A DNA stretch of 25,332 nucleotides. Origin: Rubrobacter sp. (GTDB lineage Bacteria; Actinomycetota; Rubrobacteria; Rubrobacterales; Rubrobacteraceae). This document shows positions 1 through 5,893 of this stretch, one piece after another. The position numbers and the translations under genes are program-made. The stretch covers positions 1-25,332 of the forward strand of contig JACDAR010000292.1 of NCBI GenBank assembly GCA_013695335.1. The letters are read 5' to 3'. Below the pieces are notes generated by a model. The model saw only the letters and a program-made list of their open reading frames with translations. It was not told the origin of the DNA and did no database searches. Every line of letters begins with the position of its first letter. Position 1 is the first letter of the stretch.

Positions 1-89
1 CTTCGGTGCTGCTGCTGGTCGCCGTGGTCGCGGCCATCGTCGTGAGCCGCCGCAAGTCGGGCGAGGATGTTAACCGGGGGGCTGAGTAA
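1..89 (+). CDS. nuoJ: NADH-quinone oxidoreductase subunit J, C-terminal fragment
   Basis: Only the last 28 codons are in the window, read from position 3 to the TAA at 87-89. They encode a hydrophobic helix (VLLLVAVVAAIVV) followed by a short basic, polar tail ending in NRGAE. The identity comes mainly from context: the frame ends in a TAATG overlap with nuoK, and nuoJ is the usual gene directly upstream of nuoK in complex I operons. A last transmembrane helix with a short cytoplasmic tail fits NuoJ. The 5' part lies outside the window, so length and domain content cannot be checked. Confidence 0.75.
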   Translation, partial: SVLLLVAVVAAIVVSRRKSGEDVNRGAE

Positions 90-439
90 TGCCGCCGATC
101 GTGCAGCAGGTCATAGACGCGCTGACGGCGACGCCGCCGCTGGCGGGGTACCTGGTGGTAGGTGCGATCATGTTCGCCATCGGGACTTGGGGAGCCCTGA
201 TCCGTCGCAACGCCGTCGTCGTTTTCATGTGCGTGGAGCTGATGATCAACGCCGTCAACCTGACGCTCGTGGCGTTCGGGGACTTCCTGCCGGGCGAAGG
301 CGGGCTCGGGGCTAGTTACGCTGTGCTCGTGATCGCCATCGCGGCGGCCGAGATCGCGGTTGGGCTTGCAATAGTGCTCGCGGTGTTCCGCTCCCGGCGC
401 ACGGTGAACATAGACGAAGTCAATACGATGCGGGGCTAG
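89..439 (+). CDS. nuoK: NADH-quinone oxidoreductase subunit K
   Basis: This is a small membrane-arm subunit of proton-pumping complex I (116 aa; the family is usually about 100 aa). Three hydrophobic segments are visible, around residues 18-38, 42-64 and 76-100. Two buried glutamates expected in NuoK are present: E50 in the CVELMINAVNL motif and E88 in AAAEIAVGLAI. These belong to the E-channel that links quinone reduction to the antiporter-like subunits. The ATG overlaps the nuoJ stop by one base (TAATG), which suggests translational coupling. A polar C-terminal tail of about 15 residues explains the slightly greater length. nuoL follows after 17 nt. Confidence 0.95.
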   Translation: MPPIVQQVIDALTATPPLAGYLVVGAIMFAIGTWGALIRRNAVVVFMCVELMINAVNLTLVAFGDFLPGEGGLGASYAVLVIAIAAAEIAVGLAIVLAVFRSRRTVNIDEVNTMRG

Positions 440-456
440 AAAGGGTGGCCGTTTAG

Positions 457-2445
457 ATGACAACCGTCGGCCAACAGCTGATCGTGGCCGCTATCCCGGT
501 CCTCCCGGCGCTGGTGTTCGTTGTGCTTGCGCTTTTCGGGCGTCTCCTGAAAGAGAATGCCCAGTACGTCGCCATCCTCGGCGTGACGGTCTCGCTGGTT
601 TTTTCGGCGTTCTCGCTCTACTACGTGGCGACCAACGATGGGACGCCAATCGAGTTCTCCGTGCCGTGGATAGACCTCGGCGCTGGCGGGACGTTCTCCA
701 TGGGGATCTACATAGACAGCCTCGCTGCGGTGATGCTGGTCGTGGTTTGTTTCGTGAGCCTCATGATCCAACTGTATTCAGGAGCGTTTATGGAGGGCGA
801 CTCACGCTTCTCCTGGTACTACGCGGTCCTGAACTTGTTTACCGCTTCGATGCTCGGGCTTGTCGTGGCCCCTAACTTCATCGAGCTGTACGTGTTCTGG
901 GAGCTGGTCGGCCTTTGCTCGTACCTGCTGGTGGGACACTGGTACGAGAAACCATCTGCCCGCGACGCGGCGATGAAGGCTTTCATAGTCACCCGCGTGG
1001 GCGACGCTGCGCTGTTCGTAGGGATCATCATGTTCTGGCGGGCGACGGGTTCGACGGCGTTCGACGACATCTCCCAGGCGGCCCAGGCCGGGTTCATCGG
1101 CGGGTCGGCGCTCACGGCTGCCGTAATCCTCGTGTTCATAGGGGCTATCGGCAAGAGCGCGCAGTTCCCGCTGCACGTGTGGTTGCCTGACGCCATGGAA
1201 GGCCCGACGCCGGTTTCGGCGCTCATCCACGCCGCCACGATGGTCGCTGCTGGCGTATATCTGGTGGCCCGCACCTACGACATCTTCGTGCAGAGTGAGA
1301 CCGCGATGCTGACGGTCGCTTACGTCGGAGGGTTCACGGCACTCATGGCGGCGACGATGGCGCTGGTGAAGAAGGATATTAAACGTGTGATCGCCTACTC
1401 GACGGTCTCGCAACTCGGGTACATGATGCTCGGGCTCGGGATCGGACAGTACACAGCAGGCTTTTTCCACCTGTACAACCATGCGTTCTTCAAGGCGCTC
1501 CTGTTCCTCTGCGCGGGCAGCATCATCTACGCGATGAACTCCTACAGCCTCGCGGAGATGGGGGGGCTGCGGCGGCGAATGCCCATCACGTTCTGGGTGA
1601 TGGTGATCGCCGGGCTCTCATTGTCCGGGATCTTCCCGTTCGCCGGTTTCTGGTCCAAAGACGCCATAGTGGCCAGCGCTTACGAGGAGCACTACTACGT
1701 GCTGTTCGGGATGGCGTTGCTCACCGTGTTTCTAACTGCCTTCTACATCTTCAGGGCAATCTTCATAGCCTTCACCGGCGAGCCGCGCACGCAGGCTGCC
1801 CGCGAGGCAGTGGAGTCGCCAGGGATCATGACCGGCCCGATGATGTTGCTTGCTTTTCTCTCCATAGTGAGCGGATGGGTCGGTATCCCGGATGGTTTCT
1901 TGGGTCTCCCGATCACCGACTACTTTGCTGAGTTCGTCACGCCTAGCCAGTTTGCCACCGAGACGCTAGGGCTTGAGGCCCACGCGTTCAGCTCGACGCT
2001 CGGCATCGTCTCGATAGTCGTTGCGCTGGTCGGGATCGGGCTGGCTTACTTCCTGTACGTGCCGAAGCCGGAGCGGGCGGCGCAGTTGGCGCGGAGGCTC
2101 GCGCCCATCCACACCTTCCTGGACAAGGGCTGGTACTTCGACGCGCTGTACGGGGTGGTCTTCGTGCGGGGCTCGAAGGCGCTGGCCAGGGCCATCAGGG
2201 GCTTCGACAGGCGTGCCCTCGGCGGGCTCGTCGGCGGCGTGGGGCGCGGGGCTATGGGGACCGGAGGGTTCCTACAGCGGTTCCAGACCGGCGGCGTGCA
2301 GAATTACGCGCTGTTCATCATGTTTAGCGTCTTGATGATAGGAATTCTCGTGGGGGCTGTGGCCGGAGCGCAGTGGGCGTTGCTTGTGATCGCCCTGATC
2401 GTGTTTACCACAATAACCGCCTTCGCGGTGGGGGCGAAGCTATGA
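457..2445 (+). CDS. nuoL: NADH-quinone oxidoreductase subunit L
   Basis: This is the largest antiporter-like proton-pumping subunit of complex I (662 aa; many TM helices plus the long C-terminal lateral helix region). The family signature is clear: E149 in YVFWELVGLCSYLLVG, D183 in the TRVGD motif, and K233 with H240 in IGKSAQFPLHVWLPDAMEGP. This is followed by SALIHAATMVAAGVYLV around residues 254-270. The KKDIKRVIAYSTVSQLGYM segment is also typical of the Mrp-antiporter fold. A purine-rich ribosome-binding site (AAAGGGTGG, ending about 10 nt upstream) supports the ATG at 457. The stop overlaps the nuoM start (ATGA), so the two genes are probably translationally coupled. Confidence 0.96.
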   Translation: MTTVGQQLIVAAIPVLPALVFVVLALFGRLLKENAQYVAILGVTVSLVFSAFSLYYVATNDGTPIEFSVPWIDLGAGGTFSMGIYIDSLAAVMLVVVCFVSLMIQLYSGAFMEGDSRFSWYYAVLNLFTASMLGLVVAPNFIELYVFWELVGLCSYLLVGHWYEKPSARDAAMKAFIVTRVGDAALFVGIIMFWRATGSTAFDDISQAAQAGFIGGSALTAAVILVFIGAIGKSAQFPLHVWLPDAMEGPTPVSALIHAATMVAAGVYLVARTYDIFVQSETAMLTVAYVGGFTALMAATMALVKKDIKRVIAYSTVSQLGYMMLGLGIGQYTAGFFHLYNHAFFKALLFLCAGSIIYAMNSYSLAEMGGLRRRMPITFWVMVIAGLSLSGIFPFAGFWSKDAIVASAYEEHYYVLFGMALLTVFLTAFYIFRAIFIAFTGEPRTQAAREAVESPGIMTGPMMLLAFLSIVSGWVGIPDGFLGLPITDYFAEFVTPSQFATETLGLEAHAFSSTLGIVSIVVALVGIGLAYFLYVPKPERAAQLARRLAPIHTFLDKGWYFDALYGVVFVRGSKALARAIRGFDRRALGGLVGGVGRGAMGTGGFLQRFQTGGVQNYALFIMFSVLMIGILVGAVAGAQWALLVIALIVFTTITAFAVGAKL

Positions 2446-3896
2446 TCACCACTGTAACGATATTCATACCGCTGCTCGGCGCGATCCTCATGCTGTTCAT
2501 GCCGGAAGACGAACGGCTCGTGCGCCGAACGGCTATGGTGGTCGCTGCGGCGCCGCTGTTGCTAGCGCTGTACATCTACTTCGCACACGGGAGCGACCTC
2601 GGCGCGGCGCAGCTGACGCAGGAACTCGACTGGATCCCCTCCCTCGACATCGGATACCGCGTCGGGCTGGATGGCCTTGGCTTCGGGATGTTCTTCCTGA
2701 CGGCGCTGCTCACGCTCATCGCGGTAGTCGCATCGTGGGACATCAGGGAGAACACGCGCCAGTATTTCGTGATGCTCTTCCTCGCCGAACTCGGGATGCT
2801 CGGCGTGTTCGCAGCCCAGGATTTGATCCTCTTCTACGTGTTCTTCGAGATCACCCTGATCCCGATGTACCTGATGGTCGGGATCTGGGGCGACGAGAAC
2901 CGCAAGCCAGCGGCGATCAAATTCTTCATCTACACGTTCCTCGGCAGCACCACGATGCTCGCGGGATTCCTCGCCCTCGGGGTGTTGGCGGAAACTTTCT
3001 CAATCGAATCTCTGAACGCTGGCGGCGGTCTCGGCCGGACGGCCCAGATCGCCATAGCAGCGCCGATTCTCTTCGGGTTGCTTGTGAAGGTGCCAGCCGT
3101 GCCGCTGCATAGTTGGCTGCTAGACGTATACGTGTCCAGCCCGACCAGCACGAACGTCGTGCTCTCAGGCATCCTGCCAAAGCTGGGGACTTACGGCCTG
3201 ATCAAGATCGCCTTGCCGCTGCTTCCGCAGGGCGTCGAACCGTTCCTGCCCATAGTGGCTGCGCTCGGGGTCGTGAACATCGTGTACGGCGCGTTCGTTG
3301 CTTTCTTGCAGCCGGATCTGAAGGCGCTGGTGGCGTACTCGTCCATTGGAACCCTTGGCTTCATCCTGCTCGGTGCGGCGTCCGCCGATCCCGTCGGGAT
3401 GAACGGGGCAGTTTTGCAGCAGGTGACGCACGGACTTTACTCGGCGCTGCTGTTCGTTCTGGTCGGCGTTATAGCCTCCCGCACCGGCACGCGGAGCATA
3501 TCTGAGCTTGGCGGGCTCGCCGCCAGGATGCCGTGGGCCGGTGGGTTGCTCGCGCTCGGGGCGCTGGCAGCGATGGGGTTGCCTGGCCTTGCAGTGTTCG
3601 TCTCCGAGTTCATGAGCATAATGGGCGGGTACACGACGTTCCCGCTTGCCGGGGCTTTGGCCTCGCTCGGCATCATCTTCAGCGCGATGTATCTGCTTTA
3701 CATGCTGGCACGGGTGATCTTTGGTCCCATCGAGAAGCCTGCTTACGAAGAGATCACCGACGCGGGGCCGCTGGAGATGGTGGCTGTCGTGCCGCTGGCG
3801 GTGTTGCTTGTGCTTCTCGGAATCGTGCCAGGCATCCTGATAGGAATTCAGCAACCTGCGGTCGAGGCGTTAGTGTCTGTGTTGGGAGGGGGATAG
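2442..3896 (+). CDS. nuoM: NADH-quinone oxidoreductase subunit M
   Basis: This is the second antiporter-like proton-pumping subunit of complex I (484 aa from this start). The start was chosen at the ATG that overlaps the nuoL stop (ATGA). The protein then begins MITTVTIFIPLLGAIL, a normal first helix, whereas a longer in-frame start at 2373 would add 23 non-family residues inside nuoL. Key residues visible are E136 (FYVFFEITLIP), K216 and H223 (LLVKVPAVPLHSW) and K247 (ILPKLGTYGLIK). The motif after the histidine reads HSWLLDVYVSSPTS, where most NuoM proteins have something close to HTWLPDAHVEAPT. The conserved Pro and second His are therefore replaced, while the pumping lysines are kept. Confidence 0.95.
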   Translation: MITTVTIFIPLLGAILMLFMPEDERLVRRTAMVVAAAPLLLALYIYFAHGSDLGAAQLTQELDWIPSLDIGYRVGLDGLGFGMFFLTALLTLIAVVASWDIRENTRQYFVMLFLAELGMLGVFAAQDLILFYVFFEITLIPMYLMVGIWGDENRKPAAIKFFIYTFLGSTTMLAGFLALGVLAETFSIESLNAGGGLGRTAQIAIAAPILFGLLVKVPAVPLHSWLLDVYVSSPTSTNVVLSGILPKLGTYGLIKIALPLLPQGVEPFLPIVAALGVVNIVYGAFVAFLQPDLKALVAYSSIGTLGFILLGAASADPVGMNGAVLQQVTHGLYSALLFVLVGVIASRTGTRSISELGGLAARMPWAGGLLALGALAAMGLPGLAVFVSEFMSIMGGYTTFPLAGALASLGIIFSAMYLLYMLARVIFGPIEKPAYEEITDAGPLEMVAVVPLAVLLVLLGIVPGILIGIQQPAVEALVSVLGGG

Positions 3897-3899
3897 GCG

Positions 3900-5336
3900 G
3901 TGTCCTATACGGGTGAAGCATTCCTGGGGCTGATGCCTGAGTTGATCTCGACCGCGTTCCTGATCGCGGTCCTCATGGTGGGCGTGTTCGCGGAGCGGAG
4001 CGCCGGTCTGGTCGCCTCCCTCGCCGCGCTGGGAGCGCTGGTTACGTTCGTTGGCACGGCGGTCCTGCTTTTCATAGGCTTCGAGGGTGAATTCTTCGGC
4101 GGCGGCTACGTGGTTGACGGCTTCGCGCTGTATTTCAAGCTGATCGTGTCCGGTTCCGCGTTCTTCGCCGTGCTGGCTGCGGCCCGCTGGTCGAGTGGCA
4201 CGGGCGACGCCGCCGAGTACCTGATGCTCATACTCTCGGTGGTTCTCGGGGCGATGCTGCTGGTCTCCATGCGCGACCTCTTCGGCATCTTCCTGGCGCT
4301 GGAATTGGCTACCATTCCTTCCTACGCGATGGTCGCCTTCGACCGGCGCCGCCGTGAGAGCGCCGAGGGCGGGATGAAGTACCTCATTACGGGCGTCATA
4401 GCCTCCTCCATCCTGCTCTACGGGATGGTCCTGATCTACGGCGTCGCCGGTTCTGCCCAGCTCCCTGACATCGCTCGGGCCTTCTCCGGCAGCCTCACGC
4501 CCGTAGCCCTGATCGGTCTGGTGCTCCTCATCTCTGGCTTTGCGTTCAAGGTCTCAGCCGCGCCTTTCCACTTCTGGACGCCTGACGCCTACCAGGGCGC
4601 CCCGACGAGCGCGGCTGCATTCCTCTCAGTCGCACCCAAGGCGGCGATATTCGGCGTCCTCTTGCGGATTCTGCTAGAAGGCATGCCTGGCGCCGCCCCG
4701 GTGTGGACCGTGGTGATGGCGTTCCTGTCCATTGTTACGATGTTCGTAGGCAACCTGTTCGCCCTGCGCCAGCGCAACGTTCGCAGGATGCTGGCGTACA
4801 GCTCGGTGGCGCACTCCGGGTACATCCTGGCTGCGTTCGCTGCCTTGCAGGGGGACGCGGTCCCGACCGGTGTGCAGGCAGTCATGATCTACTCCGCAGC
4901 CTACGCCGTGATGAACATGGGCGCGTTCCTGGTTATTGATCTCGCTGGCGAGGAGGTCAAAGGTTACAACGGCCTGTTCCGCACCCGCCCGGGGCTCGCC
5001 ATCTCGATGGGCGTGTTCATGGCTGCGCTCGTGGGCCTGCCGCCCCTCAGCGGGTTCTTCGGCAAGGCTTGGGTTTTGCTAGCTGGCGCGCAGTCCGGGT
5101 CCGGGCTCGTGTACGTGGTAGTTGGCGCCGTGGTCGTGAACAGCGTGCTCTCCGTGCCTTACTACTTTGGCATAATCCGCAACATGTTCTTCGAGGAACC
5201 ATCTGGCGGCGAGACGGCTGGTGAAGGCGGCTTCGCCGTCGAGTTCTCCGTGTACACCCTCGCGGCTGCTACGGTGATCTTCGCCCTGATCGTCGGCCCG
5301 CTGGCGGCGCTGGCCCAGGCATCCGGCCTGCTGTAG
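3900..5336 (+). CDS. nuoN: NADH-quinone oxidoreductase subunit N
   Basis: This is the third antiporter-like subunit of the complex I membrane arm (478 aa). Signature residues are E135 in FLALELATIPSYAMV, K217 and H224 in FKVSAAPFHFWTPDAYQGAP, and K247 in FLSVAPKAAIFG. QRNVRRMLAYSSVAHSGYIL is the expected later NuoN motif. The GTG start is preceded by a strong purine-rich site (GGGAGGGGG) and lies 3 nt after the nuoM stop. This is the last gene of the operon: a 556-nt non-coding stretch follows, and the next gene has a different character. Confidence 0.95.
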   Translation: MSYTGEAFLGLMPELISTAFLIAVLMVGVFAERSAGLVASLAALGALVTFVGTAVLLFIGFEGEFFGGGYVVDGFALYFKLIVSGSAFFAVLAAARWSSGTGDAAEYLMLILSVVLGAMLLVSMRDLFGIFLALELATIPSYAMVAFDRRRRESAEGGMKYLITGVIASSILLYGMVLIYGVAGSAQLPDIARAFSGSLTPVALIGLVLLISGFAFKVSAAPFHFWTPDAYQGAPTSAAAFLSVAPKAAIFGVLLRILLEGMPGAAPVWTVVMAFLSIVTMFVGNLFALRQRNVRRMLAYSSVAHSGYILAAFAALQGDAVPTGVQAVMIYSAAYAVMNMGAFLVIDLAGEEVKGYNGLFRTRPGLAISMGVFMAALVGLPPLSGFFGKAWVLLAGAQSGSGLVYVVVGAVVVNSVLSVPYYFGIIRNMFFEEPSGGETAGEGGFAVEFSVYTLAAATVIFALIVGPLAALAQASGLL

Positions 5337-5394
5337 AAAGCGGCATCCCGGCCACCAAAGCCGTTCACACTACTTGCGCGTAATTTGACGGCGT

Positions 5395-5432
5395 GGCCCG
5401 TGCGCTTCCAGCGGGCCGTGGTTCTTCGTCCT
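5395..5432 (+). terminator. weak hairpin, possible end of the nuo operon
   Basis: GGCCCG at 5395-5400 can pair with CGGGCC at 5412-5417 (11-nt loop). It is followed by a moderately T-rich stretch (GTGGTTCTTCGTCCTT). The stem is short and the T-run is interrupted, so this is only a candidate. No better terminator is seen between nuoN and the next promoter candidate. Confidence 0.25.
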
Positions 5433-5451
5433 TGCTGGCAGCTCGTCCACA

Positions 5452-5479
5452 TTGTGGCTATATGCGTAGTGAATATACC
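5452..5479 (+). promoter_or_regulatory. candidate sigma-70-type promoter for the leader of the repeat protein
   Basis: TTGTGG (5452-5457), a 16-nt spacer and TATACC (5474-5479) resemble -35 and -10 hexamers. Transcription would begin near 5486, just before the first paired element (5501-5545). The match is moderate and unproven, but the position fits the downstream leader and terminator. Confidence 0.3.
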
Positions 5480-5485
5480 GAAGTA

Positions 5486-5672
5486 CACATCTCAGAATGG
5501 GCCAAGTGGCTGATGTGGCATATTGTGGCCCCATCTACACTTGGCAGTACGGGAAAACCAGTGCCAGGTAGCGGCTAGGAGCTCTGCCCTTTAGATGGGC
5601 ACCTTGGGCAGAAGGAGCCAGTGGTGCAACCGGCTACGAAGGACCTCCGGGTTCTGTAGCCGGTTTTTCTTT
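5486..5672 (+). ncRNA. candidate structured cis-regulatory leader RNA, class unknown
   Basis: The non-coding stretch 5337-5857 contains a dense set of complementary segments. GCCAAGTG (5501-5508) pairs with CACTTGGC (5538-5545), and inside it GATGTGG (5512-5518) pairs with CCCCATC (5529-5535) with one mismatch. CTTGGCA (5540-5546) could instead pair with TGCCAGG (5562-5568), which would be mutually exclusive. CTGCCC (5584-5589) pairs with GGGCAG (5606-5611), and GCACC in that loop (5599-5603) is complementary to GGTGC (5623-5627), a possible pseudoknot. A terminator follows. This arrangement resembles a riboswitch or attenuator. It does not match a class I can name: I compared it mentally with c-di-GMP-I, cobalamin, T-box and ydaO consensus elements. 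From 5673 to 5857 I see no further clear structure. Confidence 0.4.
5628..5672 (+). terminator. intrinsic terminator inside the leader
   Basis: A perfect 10-bp stem, AACCGGCTAC (5628-5637) with GTAGCCGGTT (5656-5665), has an 18-nt loop and is followed by TTTCTTT. It lies about 220 nt upstream of the next large gene and downstream of the leader promoter candidate, so it would act as an attenuator rather than an operon end. Confidence 0.6.
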
Positions 5673-5857
5673 GAAGGGGATGTTTGGCGGGATGGTGAAA
5701 GGGGTGATCCAACAACGATAGGAGCTGCGAGGGACCAGAGGAGCAAGGGGTGGACGTTTGTTTTCGCCGGCCAGCGCCACAAGACGCCCAGCCCCCCACC
5801 AACAGGCATTCTACCGGCTCGTCTGGCTGGTGAATACCTTGCACAAGGAGAAACAGC

Positions 5858-5893
5858 GTGAACAATCGATGTATGCCCCGGAGAAGGACATAA
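5858..5893 (+). CDS. possible 11-codon leader peptide upstream of the repeat protein
   Basis: A GTG at 5858 sits 7 nt after AAGGAG (5845-5850), the best ribosome-binding site in this region. It opens an 11-codon frame, MNNRCMPRRRT. Its TAA (5891-5893) overlaps the ATG at 5893 of the large gene by one base (TAATG). Four of the 11 codons are arginine, each a different one (CGA, CGG, AGA, AGG). The frame may couple translation to the downstream gene or sense translation speed. It is too short to prove as coding from sequence alone. The alternative is that AAGGAG serves the in-frame ATG at 5869 with a long 18-nt spacing. Confidence 0.35.
   Translation: MNNRCMPRRRT

Noticed and set aside
2373..2441. 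Longer nuoM with 23 extra N-terminal residues
   Set aside because: It lies wholly within nuoL, the residues are not NuoM-like, and the ATGA overlap start gives the family N-terminus.
3165..3854. Minus-strand frame of 229 codons opposite nuoM
   Set aside because: Its composition is dominated by polar and charged residues typical of antisense shadows of membrane-protein genes, and there is no ribosome-binding site or family motif.
5501..5545. Possible hammerhead ribozyme, because of CTGATG in the hairpin
   Set aside because: The rest of the catalytic core, including the GAAA segment and the conserved stem III context, is missing.
5606..5665. Possible T-box antiterminator (GGTGCAACCGG resembles the T-box)
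   Set aside because: The conserved AGGGTGGNACCGCG core is absent, there is no specifier stem that I can recognise, and the downstream gene is not an amino-acid-related gene.
5758..5868. Upstream extension of the repeat protein to an ATG at 5758
   Set aside because: The added residues are not signal-peptide-like, there is no ribosome-binding site before 5758, and the hydrophobic segment would sit about 60 residues from the N-terminus.
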